Shown: piece by piece, positions 8,971 through 17,561 of the stretch
Layout of the letters: each line of letters opens with the position of its first letter
How positions within the stretch are numbered: the first letter of the stretch is position 1
Source of the DNA: Kribbella rubisoli
Lineage (GTDB): Bacteria; Actinomycetota; Actinomycetes; Propionibacteriales; Kribbellaceae
Direction: 5' to 3'
NCBI RefSeq assembly: GCF_004217145.1
Contig: NZ_SHKR01000011.1
Coordinates: 186,001 to 250,000 of the forward strand
Length of the DNA: 64,000 nucleotides
The notes under the pieces: model-generated
The model's input: only the letters and a program-made list of their open reading frames with translations
Database searches by the model: none
What the model was told of the DNA's origin: nothing
Program-made: the position numbers and the translations under genes

Positions 8971-9468
8971 GTGGACCTACTCGAAGTACAGCGGGTGGTT
9001 GAGCGACCGGAGCAGCAGTACCTCGGCATCCGGGTGATTACGCCGTTCCGCGGCATGTTGTCCAAGCGGAACGAACTGCTCGACGAGTTGTTCGGTTGGC
9101 TCCGGACAACGGGTGTCGACGACTCCGGCATGTTCTTCCTCCGTCTGCATGTGATCGACATGGCCGGGCCGATGGATCTCGAAGTAGGCATGATGACGCC
9201 GGAAGCGCTGCCCGGAGACGACCGGGTCCGCCCGGCCACGCTGCCGGCCGGGCGGTACGCGACGCTCACTTACCGCAACCACTCGATGAGAGCCAACCGC
9301 GCCCTCCTCGACTGGGTCGCCGACCAACAGCTGGTTCTCGATCGCCGCGAGGTCCCCGAAGGCGATCTCTTCGCGTGCCGGTACGAGGCGTTCCGCACAG
9401 ATCCCCGCACCGAACCGCGCAAGACCAAGTGGGAGGTCGAGCTCGACTTCCGCCTCGCCGACGCCTAG
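8971..9468 (+). CDS. stand-alone GyrI-like effector-binding domain protein
   Basis: A 165-residue single-domain protein of the GyrI-like/SRPBCC-type small-molecule-binding fold (AraC effector-binding superfamily). It has the pattern of an N-terminal strand (VERPEQQYLGIRV), the central LPAGRYATLTYR turn, and a C-terminal strand (WEVELDFRLAD). Such stand-alone domains can be antitoxin-like gyrase protectors or ligand hydrolases, and the substrate here is unknown. The GTG start is preceded by AAGGAGG at about 6 bases. Confidence 0.72.
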   Translation: MDLLEVQRVVERPEQQYLGIRVITPFRGMLSKRNELLDELFGWLRTTGVDDSGMFFLRLHVIDMAGPMDLEVGMMTPEALPGDDRVRPATLPAGRYATLTYRNHSMRANRALLDWVADQQLVLDRREVPEGDLFACRYEAFRTDPRTEPRKTKWEVELDFRLADA

Positions 9469-9552
9469 GTCGCTCTGCTCTCCGAAAACAGCAGGTCAGG
9501 CTAGACCGCCAGCCCATAGGATCGCTGGGTTCGGCATGGTGGAGGGGGCGCA

Positions 9553-10764
9553 GTGGGGTTCCGGCAGGACTTGGCCGTACTGCGGCATCGGGACGTGCGG
9601 GTGTTCATCTCCGCGCGGTTCATCTCGATCCTCGGGTCGACGATCGCACCCGTGGCGCTGGTGTTCGCAGTACTGGATGTCTCCGACTCCGCCAGCGCGG
9701 TCGGCATCGTGCTCGCGGCGCGCAGCATCCCGAACATCGTCTTCCTGCTGATCGGCGGCGTCATCTCCGACCGGCTCCCGCGCCACCTCGTGCTGGTCGT
9801 CGCGAACACGGTCAGCGGACTAACACAGGGTCTCGCCGCGGCGCTCGTACTCTCCGGCCACGCGACCATCTGGCAACTCGCCGCGATCGAGGCTGTCAAC
9901 GGGATCGCGGCCGCGTTCGTGATGCCCGCGATGACCGGCATCCTCCCGTCGATCGTGGACCGCGGCGAACTCCCGCAGGCGAACGCGATCGCCGGCTTCG
10001 CCCGTTCGAGCGCGATGATCGGGGGCGGCGCAGTCGCGGGCGTGATCGTCGGGCTGACCGGCCCGGGCGTCGGACTCGCGGTCGACGGCGCGACGTTCCT
10101 GATCGCCGCCGCACTGCTGTCCCGCCTGACCATCCCGCGGATCGAACGCGCCGCCACGTCGATGCTGACCGACCTGCGCGACGGCTGGAGCGAGTTCGTG
10201 TCCCGGCAGTGGATCTGGGTGATCGTGCTCGCGTTCGGCCTGCTGAACCTGATCTTCACCGCCTGCTACCAGACGCTCGGCCCGGTGATCGCGGACCGTA
10301 CGTTCGGGCGCACCGGCTGGGGTCTCGTCAGCGCCTGCTTCGGCGCCGGACTAGTTGCCAGCGGCATCATCATGCTCCGCCTCAAACCTCGCTACCCGCT
10401 GCGGACGGGCATGCTCGGCATGCTGCTCACAGTCCCGGTCATGCTCTGCCTGGCGCTCTTGCCGTACACGTGGGCGATGGCGATCGCGGCGTTCCTCCTC
10501 GGCGTCGGCTTCGACATCTTCGGCATCAGCTGGGAGACCGCCCTCGGCCAACACGTACCGATCGAGAAGCTCTCCCGCGTCTCGTCGTACGACATGCTCG
10601 GCTCGTTCATCGCCGGCCCCGCGGGCCAGCTCACCGTCGGGTACGTCGCTGCGCTGGTCAGCGTCAAAGCCGTCGAACTGTACGGCGCTGCCCTCTTCGT
10701 GCTCATCACCGTCCTCACCCTGATCGTCCCCTCCGTCTGGAACCTGCGTCGTCTGGACATCTGA
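9553..10764 (+). CDS. MFS transporter, EntS-like
   Basis: A 403-residue major facilitator protein with about 12 hydrophobic segments. The loop after helix 2 reads GGVISDRLPRHLV, the MFS motif A position. The opening VFISARFISILGSTIAPVALVFAV resembles EntS/MFS_3-type exporters of siderophores and drugs. The GTG start follows GGAGGGGG. A stand-alone gene, so the substrate cannot be assigned. It is followed after 19 bp by an unknown gene that may share its transcript. Confidence 0.85.
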   Translation: MGFRQDLAVLRHRDVRVFISARFISILGSTIAPVALVFAVLDVSDSASAVGIVLAARSIPNIVFLLIGGVISDRLPRHLVLVVANTVSGLTQGLAAALVLSGHATIWQLAAIEAVNGIAAAFVMPAMTGILPSIVDRGELPQANAIAGFARSSAMIGGGAVAGVIVGLTGPGVGLAVDGATFLIAAALLSRLTIPRIERAATSMLTDLRDGWSEFVSRQWIWVIVLAFGLLNLIFTACYQTLGPVIADRTFGRTGWGLVSACFGAGLVASGIIMLRLKPRYPLRTGMLGMLLTVPVMLCLALLPYTWAMAIAAFLLGVGFDIFGISWETALGQHVPIEKLSRVSSYDMLGSFIAGPAGQLTVGYVAALVSVKAVELYGAALFVLITVLTLIVPSVWNLRRLDI

Positions 10765-10783
10765 ACGTGCGTAGGGTGGAGGG

Positions 10784-11458
10784 GTGAGCTCAATCGTTCC
10801 GGGTCCGCAGAAGAAGCTCGAGCAAGAAATCGACGCGGCCCGCTCCGGCGCCAAGCCGCTGCAGGCGGGCGACCTGAACACGTCGGCGCCACCGCAGGAA
10901 GAGCTGGTCGGGCTGGAGGACTGGCCCGAGTCGCTGCGTTCGGCGGTCGAGGCAGAGCACGCCCGCGTCATCGCCCTGGCCACGAACCGCCGAAGGACCG
11001 CCGACCGCGTACTCCCCGACGTGGTCCGCGGACTCGACGGACTGTTGGGCGAGATCGCCGACCGTCTTCAGGCCGACAAGCCGCGCCTGTTCGGCAAAGC
11101 CGCTCCCGCTGAGCCGCTCAACGACATTGCCGACGTCCTGGGCATCCCCGACGACGAGCTCAGCCCGTCAACCGGTCGGGGCGAACACCGCGCGGCCCTC
11201 CGCACGATCAAGCAACTCCGCTCGCAACTGCAAGAGCTCGAGACATCCCACGAGCATTCGAAGCTCACCCGCCTGGTCACCTTCGTCGTCCGCCTGGCCG
11301 TAGTCACCGACAGCGCACCAGAATCAACAGCCACGCTGGCGCCGATCGCACTCGACCGGTACGCCAAGTCCTCGCCGGACACCCAATGGGACTGGACTTT
11401 CGACCAGAAATTCGCCTTCTGGAAGCAAACCCGCACCGCCCTCACCCCGAACACGTAG
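10784..11458 (+). CDS. hypothetical actinobacterial protein
   Basis: A 224-residue soluble protein that I do not recognise. It is charged and largely helical. The first 45 residues are probably disordered and proline-rich, followed by helices (VEAEHARVIALATNRRRTADRVL) and a central RTIKQLRSQLQELETSHEHSKL segment that could form a short coiled coil. No membrane span, signal peptide or known motif is visible. GTG start, 19 bp after the MFS gene and in the same direction. Confidence 0.6.
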   Translation: MSSIVPGPQKKLEQEIDAARSGAKPLQAGDLNTSAPPQEELVGLEDWPESLRSAVEAEHARVIALATNRRRTADRVLPDVVRGLDGLLGEIADRLQADKPRLFGKAAPAEPLNDIADVLGIPDDELSPSTGRGEHRAALRTIKQLRSQLQELETSHEHSKLTRLVTFVVRLAVVTDSAPESTATLAPIALDRYAKSSPDTQWDWTFDQKFAFWKQTRTALTPNT

Positions 11459-11497
11459 CCAACGAGAGGACGGGGGCGGATCCTGAGTCTTTCAGTC

Positions 11498-12097
11498 CTA
11501 CTTGTCGTCGGTGTAGTTCGACGTGCCGCCGGCGAGCGCTTCCTTCCTCCGGGCACGGTAGGCGCGCATCGACGCCTGGCTCGAGCACTGGGTGCTGCAG
11601 TAGCCGGCCGAGGTGTTCTTGCTTCGGTCGAAAAACGCGAAATGACAAGGCTCGTTGCGACACGCCTTGATCCGAGCCCATTGACCTGACAACGCAAGTT
11701 CGGTCGCTGCGGCCAGCACGCCTGCGAACGCGCCTGCCACTCCGCCGCATCCTGGACCAAGACGTGCCTCTGCGCCACTCAGCCGCACGGCGACCGGACA
11801 TTTGTCGCCCGCTCTCTCGAGTATTGCCTCAGCAGACCGGACCGCCGGGTCCGAGGTAGCCGGGTCATTCGAGTGCGAGAGCAGCACCGTCACCAGCGCG
11901 TCCCGAAGCTCTCGCGCCTCGACGACGTCTGAGTCCGCGACGGTTCTAGCCGGCTCGGCCCCGCCCCAGGCCACTTCGCCCAGCCAAGTCGTCAATCCTT
12001 CAGTGTCCGTGAACCGCTCTACGCGGTCGCCGGCGTCTGCATGCGTGTTCGCGAACGCCAGCACCAACTCGAGCGCGGGCAACGTCGAAGTACTCAC
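11498..12097 (-). CDS. CGNR zinc-finger / ABATE-domain regulator (variant motif)
   Basis: A predicted one-component regulator with an N-terminal ABATE stress-sensing domain (LELVLAFANTHAD, then WLGEVAWGGA) and a C-terminal zinc finger: KACRNEPCHFAFFDRS, YCSTQC, then a basic RAYRARRKEA tail. The signature tetrapeptide CGNR reads CSSQ here, so it is a diverged member, but the zinc-binding cysteines remain. The GTG at 12097 has AGAGGAG 7 bases upstream. Upstream starts at 12133 (leaderless GTG) or 12142 (ATG after GAGGAG) are also possible. It is divergent from an SDR gene, with a symmetric inverted repeat between them that is a candidate shared operator. Confidence 0.78.
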   Translation of the reverse strand: MSTSTLPALELVLAFANTHADAGDRVERFTDTEGLTTWLGEVAWGGAEPARTVADSDVVEARELRDALVTVLLSHSNDPATSDPAVRSAEAILERAGDKCPVAVRLSGAEARLGPGCGGVAGAFAGVLAAATELALSGQWARIKACRNEPCHFAFFDRSKNTSAGYCSTQCSSQASMRAYRARRKEALAGGTSNYTDDK

Positions 12098-12137
12098 GCT
12101 GCACTCCTCTCCGGCGGTTGTGGTCACTCGCACTTCA

Positions 12138-12192
12138 ACCATAACAGAATCTCCTCAAGCCAGCTTGACGTTAGGAGTGAAGCTGTTATGGT
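12138..12192. promoter_or_regulatory. divergent promoter region with 10-bp inverted repeat
   Basis: ACCATAACAG (12138-12147) and CTGTTATGGT (12183-12192) form a perfect inverted repeat separated by 35 bp. Each arm ends in a TATGGT -10 hexamer facing outward. On the plus strand TTGACG (12165-12170) lies 16 bp before TATGGT, and the ATG at 12200 follows the -10 by 7 bases, which points to a leaderless SDR transcript. The repeat is a likely operator for the divergent CGNR regulator. Confidence 0.55.
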
Positions 12193-12199
12193 CCTAACC

Positions 12200-13051
12200 A
12201 TGACGAACTCCTTCGACACCCCGTCCACCCGCACCTGGTTCATCACCGGTGCCTCATCCGGAATCGGCCTCGCTCTGGCCGTCCGCGCGGCAGAACGAGG
12301 CGACAACGTGATTGCCGTCGCCCGTCGCGCCGAAGGCCTGACCCAGCTCACCGAGAAGTACGGCGACCAGGTCCTCTCCGCCAGCGCTGACGTCGCCAGC
12401 CTCAGCCAGCTGCAGAGCGCCGTCAACGCCGGCCTCCAGCGGTTCGGTCGTATCGACTTCGTCGCCAACAACGCCGGCTACGGCGTCTTCGGCGCCGTCG
12501 AGGAAGCGACCGATGCACAGGTCCGCGCGATCTTCGACACCAACGTGCACGGCGTCCTGAACGTCCTTCGCGCAACGTTGCCGACGCTGCGCGCCCAGAA
12601 GTCGGGCCACATCCTGCAGGGATCCTCCTACTTCGGGCAGATGGCGCACGCGGGCGTCGGCATGATCGCGGCTACCAAGTACGCCGTCGAGGGTCTGACC
12701 GAAGCCCTGTTCGGAGAGCTCGACCCGCTGGGCATCAAGGTCACGCTCGTCGAGCCCGGCCTCACGGCGACGTCCTTCCTGGCCAACCTGGACCACGTCG
12801 AGACCATCAGCGACTACGACCAGACGGTGCGCGAAGTCCTCAAGACGATCGGCGGCCTGCCGCCGACGGCGTTCAACACTGCCGACCGTGTCGTGGACGC
12901 GATCATCGCCGCCACCGAGGCGAACACCGCGCCGCACCGCATCGCGACCGGCAGCGCCGCCGTCCAGGACATCCGCACCGCACTGGTCGCCCGGATCGCA
13001 GAACTCGACGAGTGGGCCCCGGTGAGCAACGCGGTCGACAGCTCCAACTGA
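12200..13051 (+). CDS. short-chain dehydrogenase/reductase with substituted catalytic tyrosine
   Basis: A classical SDR of 283 residues with the NAD(P)-binding TGASSGIG (residues 16-23) and the NNAGYG motif. The catalytic serine is present in ILQGSSYFG. The usual YxxxK motif reads IAATK within GVGMIAATKYAVEG, so the tyrosine is replaced by isoleucine and activity is doubtful or atypical. The start was set at ATG 12200 because the promoter -10 ends 7 bases upstream; the ATG at 12188 lies inside the -10 box. It is divergent from the CGNR regulator. Confidence 0.85.
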   Translation: MTNSFDTPSTRTWFITGASSGIGLALAVRAAERGDNVIAVARRAEGLTQLTEKYGDQVLSASADVASLSQLQSAVNAGLQRFGRIDFVANNAGYGVFGAVEEATDAQVRAIFDTNVHGVLNVLRATLPTLRAQKSGHILQGSSYFGQMAHAGVGMIAATKYAVEGLTEALFGELDPLGIKVTLVEPGLTATSFLANLDHVETISDYDQTVREVLKTIGGLPPTAFNTADRVVDAIIAATEANTAPHRIATGSAAVQDIRTALVARIAELDEWAPVSNAVDSSN

Positions 13052-13121
13052 ACATTCACTCGAGACGGACAGGATGAGCAAACCGGTCCCTGGCAATCGC
13101 TACGGGCCGCGGCGAAGCCGG

Positions 13122-13175
13122 CCAACAGAACAGCCGCCGCGAAACGGTGTCCGTTTCGCGGCGGCTGGTTGTTGG
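13122..13175. terminator. very stable bidirectional hairpin
   Basis: A perfect 17-bp stem: the left arm 13131-13147 starts CAGCCGCCGC, the loop is TGT, and the right arm is 13151-13167. It is extended by CCAACA (13122-13127) pairing with TGTTGG (13170-13175). It lies between the convergent SDR gene and ABC permease gene. Confidence 0.8.
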
Positions 13176-13179
13176 AAAG

Positions 13180-14007
13180 TCAGCCCTTGATTGCTCCGCC
13201 CAGGGCGAAGGCGCCGCCGAGCTTGCGGGAGAGGAGCAGGTACAGGAGCAGGACGGGCGTCGTGTAGATCAGGGAGTACGCCGCCAGTTGTCCGTAGTTC
13301 GGTTCGCCGTACTGGCCGAAGAACGTGAAGATGCTGACCGACGCCGGCAACCGCTCCGGCGACAGCAGCAGCATGAAGGGGACGAAGAAGTTGCCCCACA
13401 TGCCGATGAACGTGAAGATCAGCACGACCGCGATCCCCGGCCACATCAGCGGCAGCACGATCGCCCACAGCGCCCGCATGTTCCCGGCGCCGTCAACCCA
13501 CGCCGCTTCCTCCAGTGAAAGCGGTACGCCGTCCATGAACGTCTTGGTCAGCCAGATCGCAAACGGCAACGCCGACGTCGCCATGAACATGATCGTGCCG
13601 CCCAGCGTGTCCACCAGGTTCAGCTGCACGAACAACCCATACACAGGCACCATGACCGCAGTGATCGGCAACCCCGTGCAGAACAGCACCGTCAACAAGA
13701 ACGGCCGGTTGAACCGCGTCTTGAACCGCGACAACGGATAAGCCGCCAGCACCGCGCAGATCATCGTCAGCAACGCCGCCCCACCACACAGCACGATCCC
13801 GTTCAGAACGGGACGGTACGTCGTGTCGGTGTTCAGCACCGCCTTGAAGTTCCCCAACGTCGCGTGCGTCGGGAACTCGACCCGCAGCCCCGCCGTCCGG
13901 TTGATCGATGCGAACAGCACCCACAGCAACGGCAGGACGAACAGTACGCCGATGGCCAACAGCACCAGGTTCGACGCGAGCTTGCTCATCCGGTCGCGGG
14001 CAATCAT
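13180..14007 (-). CDS. carbohydrate ABC transporter permease, MalG-like
   Basis: A 275-residue inner-membrane permease with six predicted helices. The EAA loop signature is EEAAWVDGAGNMRALWAIVLPL, which docks the ATPase. It belongs to the CUT1 sugar family. ATG at 14007 overlaps the upstream permease stop (ATGA), with GGAGGC before it. It is the last gene of a binding protein, permease, permease unit. No ATPase is encoded nearby, so a shared MsiK-type ATPase elsewhere is expected. Confidence 0.9.
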   Translation of the reverse strand: MIARDRMSKLASNLVLLAIGVLFVLPLLWVLFASINRTAGLRVEFPTHATLGNFKAVLNTDTTYRPVLNGIVLCGGAALLTMICAVLAAYPLSRFKTRFNRPFLLTVLFCTGLPITAVMVPVYGLFVQLNLVDTLGGTIMFMATSALPFAIWLTKTFMDGVPLSLEEAAWVDGAGNMRALWAIVLPLMWPGIAVVLIFTFIGMWGNFFVPFMLLLSPERLPASVSIFTFFGQYGEPNYGQLAAYSLIYTTPVLLLYLLLSRKLGGAFALGGAIKG

Positions 14008-14930
14008 GCTGCCTCCGAGTTCAGTCCACGCAGGTAGATCAGCGAGAAGACCGCGCCGATCGCCAGCATCACCAAAGCGATCGCTGTCCCGTAGCCGATC
14101 TGGGAGAAGCTGAACGCCTGCTCGTACATGTACAGCGGCAACGTCTGACTCTTGGTCCCCGGGCCGCCCCGGGTCATCGCGTAGATGAGGCCGAACACGC
14201 TCAGCGTCTGCAGCGTGATCAGCATCAGGTTGGTCATCACCGCACGGGTGATCATCGGCAGCGTCACGAACAGCAGTCGCCGCCAGCCGCCGGCGCCGTC
14301 CATCTCGGCGGATTCCTCGATCTCCTTGGGGATCTCGCTCAGCGCGGCGGAGTACACCAGCATCGAGAACGCCGTACCGCGCCAGATGTTGGCCAGCGAC
14401 ACAGCGATGATCGGTGCCCCGTACAACCAGTCCTGGCCGGGCAGACCGACGGCGTGCAGCATCACGTTCAGCGTGCCGTCGTCGTTGAAGAACGCGCTCA
14501 GCAGGTACGCCGCGACGATCTCGGGCAGCACCCACGCGCCGATGACCGCCGTACCGACGAAGTTGCGGACGACCTTGGTGGACTTCCGCATCAGCAGCGC
14601 GAGTCCGAGGCCGAGCGTGTTCTGGCCGATGATCGCGGAGATCAGCGTGAACACGAGCGTCAGCCAGATCGAGTTCGTGAACGCGCCGCTGGAGAACGCC
14701 TTGCGGAAGTTGTCCAGGCCGACGAACTTCACGTTCGCGGCGCCGGGGCCGGTGAGCGCCATGTTCGTGAACGCGGCGTACACGCAGTAGATGATCGGGC
14801 CGGCCAGGAAGACCAGCATCAGTCCGATGGCCGGCGACAGCGGCAGCATCTTGACTAGTTTGGCCCCCCGCGGCCGCCGGCTGGGGGTACCAGCGGCGGC
14901 CGTGGAGGACGGAGCGACAGTCGTCGTCAC
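14004..14930 (-). CDS. carbohydrate ABC transporter permease, MalF-like
   Basis: A 308-residue permease with a proline/arginine-rich cytoplasmic N-terminus, then six helices from about residue 30. The EAA loop reads EIEESAEMDGAGGWRRLLFVTLP. The C-terminal MTRGGPGTKSQTLPLYMYEQAF segment is typical of CUT1 MalF-type subunits. It is separated by 18 bp from the binding-protein gene and overlaps the second permease by 4 bp. Confidence 0.9.
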   Translation of the reverse strand: MTTTVAPSSTAAAGTPSRRPRGAKLVKMLPLSPAIGLMLVFLAGPIIYCVYAAFTNMALTGPGAANVKFVGLDNFRKAFSSGAFTNSIWLTLVFTLISAIIGQNTLGLGLALLMRKSTKVVRNFVGTAVIGAWVLPEIVAAYLLSAFFNDDGTLNVMLHAVGLPGQDWLYGAPIIAVSLANIWRGTAFSMLVYSAALSEIPKEIEESAEMDGAGGWRRLLFVTLPMITRAVMTNLMLITLQTLSVFGLIYAMTRGGPGTKSQTLPLYMYEQAFSFSQIGYGTAIALVMLAIGAVFSLIYLRGLNSEAA

Positions 14931-14948
14931 AGGGGAGAATCCTCCGAG

Positions 14949-16349
14949 CTACTGGCCAGTGCTCTTCGTCGTCGTACTGTCCTTGCCGCCGACGATGCCC
15001 TCGACCGCCTGGTCGTAGTTCTTCGCCGCCGCATCAGGCTGGGACTGACCCGTCATCACCGATTCCATCGCGGTGATGATCTCGTTCGAGACCTTCGGGT
15101 ACTCCGGCAGCGCCGGCCGGTACACGGTGACCGAGACGAGGTCGGTGAAGAACTGCGTGCTCGCCGAGGAGGACTTGTACGCCGCGTCCGAGGCGACGTC
15201 CTTGCGGACCGCGATCTGCGCGCCGTCGGTGGCGTACTTGGCGGCGTTCTTCTGCGTCTGCAGGGTCTTGATGAAGTCCCAGGCCGCGTCGGGGTTCTTC
15301 GACTTGGCCGGGATCGCCCAGGTCCAGCCGCCGGAGAGGCTGACCTTGCCCTTGCCGCTGCCGTCCTGCGTCGGCATCGCGGTCTGGCCGAGCACCGTGC
15401 TCCACTGCGGCCACGGCTTGGCGCCGGACTTCAGCCAGTTGCCGTAGATCCAGGACCCGTCGAGGTCGATCGCCAGCTTCTGCTGCGGCAGCAGCTCGGT
15501 GCCGACCTTGCTGCCCATGTTCGGGCTCAGCGCGTCCTTCGGCGACGGCGCCAGGCCCTCGGAGAAGACGGTCTTGACGAAGTTCAGCGAGTCCTTGAAG
15601 CCCTGGCTGCCGACGACCCACTTCTTCTGGTCGTAGTTGTACAGGGTGTCCTTGGTGCCGTAGAGCAGCATCTCGAAGCCCTGCATGGCCGAGGCCTCAC
15701 CCATCGGCTTGCCGGAGTACATGTTGAACGGGATCACGCCCGGCACCTTCTGCTTGATGGTGCGCGCCGCGCTGAGTACGTCGTCCCACGTCTTCGGCTG
15801 CCAGTCGGCCGGCAGACCGGCCTTCTTGAAGATTTCCTTGTTGTACCAAAGTGCCCGAGTGTCCGTGCCGTCCGGTACGCCGTAGGTCTTGCCGTCCTGG
15901 CCACGCGCCGCGCCCTTGGCGGTGTCCTCGAACTGGTCCCACTGATCCCACTTGCCGATGTAGTCGTCGAGCGGCTTCAGGTACCCCGCGGTGATGTCGG
16001 AGTTGATCAGGAAGGTGTCCTCGTAGACGATGTCCGGCGCCGTGTTGGGCGAGCGCATCATCAACTGGATCTTGGTGTAGTAGTCGTTCTCGCTGGCAAC
16101 GACCGGAACGATCTCGACCTGGGATCCCGGGTGCGCGGCTTCGTACTCGGTCTTCACGCCGGTGAGGAAGTTCTTCATCACCACGCCCGGACCCCACTGC
16201 TGGTACGCGATCTTGATGTGCGCGGGTCCGGAGCTCTGCGAGCTGCCGGCGTCCGGCTGCTTGGTCGTCGAACCTTGACTACAGGCCGAGACCCCCAGCA
16301 GCAACGCGCCCGCGGCGGCCGCTGCTATGAAACGTTTCCTTGTCACCAT
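14949..16349 (-). CDS. sugar ABC transporter substrate-binding lipoprotein
   Basis: A 466-residue family-1 extracellular solute-binding protein. It has a lipoprotein signal: basic MVTRKRF, a hydrophobic stretch, and the lipobox LLGVSAC. A serine-rich linker follows, then the bilobal domain with YEDTFLINSDITAGYLKPLDDYI-type and GGWTWAIPAKSKNPDAAW motifs. The ATG at 16349 is preceded by AAGGTGG. Longer frames upstream run through the promoter. It is the first gene of the transport unit. The substrate is unknown, and no hydrolase is linked to it. Confidence 0.9.
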   Translation of the reverse strand: MVTRKRFIAAAAAGALLLGVSACSQGSTTKQPDAGSSQSSGPAHIKIAYQQWGPGVVMKNFLTGVKTEYEAAHPGSQVEIVPVVASENDYYTKIQLMMRSPNTAPDIVYEDTFLINSDITAGYLKPLDDYIGKWDQWDQFEDTAKGAARGQDGKTYGVPDGTDTRALWYNKEIFKKAGLPADWQPKTWDDVLSAARTIKQKVPGVIPFNMYSGKPMGEASAMQGFEMLLYGTKDTLYNYDQKKWVVGSQGFKDSLNFVKTVFSEGLAPSPKDALSPNMGSKVGTELLPQQKLAIDLDGSWIYGNWLKSGAKPWPQWSTVLGQTAMPTQDGSGKGKVSLSGGWTWAIPAKSKNPDAAWDFIKTLQTQKNAAKYATDGAQIAVRKDVASDAAYKSSSASTQFFTDLVSVTVYRPALPEYPKVSNEIITAMESVMTGQSQPDAAAKNYDQAVEGIVGGKDSTTTKSTGQ

Positions 16350-16416
16350 CAGGTCCACCTTCGGGCGATCGTTGTCATACCGGTACCCCAGCCCAAATGC
16401 AGCGGGCTTTCCCGCG

Positions 16417-16467
16417 ACCGTAGGAGCCTCGAGCAACCGAAGTCAATGCTTGACAGACAACGTTGTC
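16417..16467 (-). promoter_or_regulatory. promoter and LacI-type operator for the sugar importer
   Basis: On the minus strand a TTGACT -35 (complement of 16441-16446) and TACGGT -10 (complement of 16417-16422) are 18 bp apart. Just upstream is the perfect 12-bp palindrome GACAACGTTGTC (16456-16467), and a matching half-site CGTTGTC lies downstream at 16370-16376. Two sites around a promoter suggest repression by a LacI-family protein. None is encoded next to this unit. Confidence 0.55.
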
Positions 16468-16485
16468 GCAGCAGTAAGGCGGAAA

Positions 16486-16520
16486 CGCGGTGACCGGGGT
16501 GTAACGATCCGATCACCGCG
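16486..16520. terminator. hairpin after the membrane protein gene
   Basis: CGCGGTGA (16486-16493) pairs with TCACCGCG (16513-16520) in an 8-bp stem. It lies 20 bases past the stop of the minus-strand membrane protein gene and upstream of the sugar-importer promoter. Confidence 0.5.
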
Positions 16521-16539
16521 CTGTCATACCTTCACTTTG

Positions 16540-17535
16540 TCAGGCTGCGACCGCCGAGGCCTCCTGTCGAGCCGGTACGGCGCGTCCTCGCGTGCGGAGT
16601 GATCCGAGCGCGCACAGCGCCAATCCGCCGACCAACCAGCAGGCCAGTACGACGAGTGGTCTGGCCGCTCCGGCACCGTCGAAGAAGCTCACGGAACGTA
16701 GCGCCGTACCCGCGGCTCCCGGCGGGAGCAGCTGCCCGAGAGTGCTCCAGCCGTTCGGCAGCATCTCCGGTGCGCTCGTCATCCCGGAGAGCGGATTGCC
16801 GAGCAGCATCATCGTCGCGCTGCCGAGGGCGAGTCCCGCAGTACCGATCAGCCACTCGAGTCCGAGCAGGGTGAGGCTGATCGCGCCGATCGACAGTGCG
16901 ATCACGCCCGCGTTGCCGAGGTAGCTGCCTTCGAACGAGCCGAGCCAGAACTGCAGTACGGCGGCCAGCGCGAGCCCACCGGTGATCGCGAACGCAACAG
17001 CGCCGATCACCCGCTTCGCCCCGGGCCGCACCAGCTGGGTCAGCGCGGCAGCCGCAATGATCCCGCCGAGGACGAGCGGAAGCGCACCCGCAGCCAGCCC
17101 GGCGCCCCGCGGATCGTCCTTCGGCAGCGGGACGATATCCGTGACCTTGGCCCGGCCGTCCAGCTGACCGGCCAGTTGCGTCAGGAGTTGCGCCACGACC
17201 GGCCCGCCCGCGGATGCAGTGAGCACCTCAGGTTGTGCCGAGTCCAGCACGATCGCGCCGTACACGTCCCGGTCCTCGATCTGTTGTACGGCGGCCTGCC
17301 GGTCCGGTACGGCGGTGATCTCGAAGCCGCCCGGTACCGCCTGGTCGAGCCGGGTCCTGACCTGCTCGACGGCCGGCGTCGGACCGGACACCGCGATCGG
17401 GACGTTCCGCGGTTCGGACCGGGCCGACGGCCAGGCGAAGGCGATCAGGAACACCGTGAGGACCGCGGTCAGCAGCACGATGACGGCGATCAGGGGCGGC
17501 CGGCGACGTTCGGCGGCGTGCGCCTCAGTGGTCAT
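16540..17535 (-). CDS. multi-pass membrane protein, ABC-2/DUF3533-like
   Basis: A 331-residue membrane protein. One N-terminal helix (about residues 15-36) is followed by an extracellular domain of some 110 residues and then five or six helices from about residue 150, the layout of YhgE/Pip or ABC-2-type proteins. Its job is probably efflux or envelope-related, but it has no linked ATPase. ATG at 17535 follows GAAGGAG. It is divergent from a TetR gene with two operator copies between them, so it is the likely target of that regulator. Confidence 0.7.
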   Translation of the reverse strand: MTTEAHAAERRRPPLIAVIVLLTAVLTVFLIAFAWPSARSEPRNVPIAVSGPTPAVEQVRTRLDQAVPGGFEITAVPDRQAAVQQIEDRDVYGAIVLDSAQPEVLTASAGGPVVAQLLTQLAGQLDGRAKVTDIVPLPKDDPRGAGLAAGALPLVLGGIIAAAALTQLVRPGAKRVIGAVAFAITGGLALAAVLQFWLGSFEGSYLGNAGVIALSIGAISLTLLGLEWLIGTAGLALGSATMMLLGNPLSGMTSAPEMLPNGWSTLGQLLPPGAAGTALRSVSFFDGAGAARPLVVLACWLVGGLALCALGSLRTRGRAVPARQEASAVAA

Positions 17536-17561
17536 GACGGAACTCCTTCAACAAAGAAAAC

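Noticed and set aside
13180-14535. A 451-residue version of the MalG-like permease
   Set aside because: Residues before position 14007 are out of frame with the MalF-like gene and are arginine-rich. The ATG at 14007 has a ribosome site and a 4-bp overlap.
16329-16338. GAAACGTTTC palindrome as a catabolite-type operator
   Set aside because: It lies inside the coding start of the sugar-binding protein, where it simply encodes Lys-Arg-Phe after the Met-Val-Thr-Arg start. Basic signal peptides here often use these codons.
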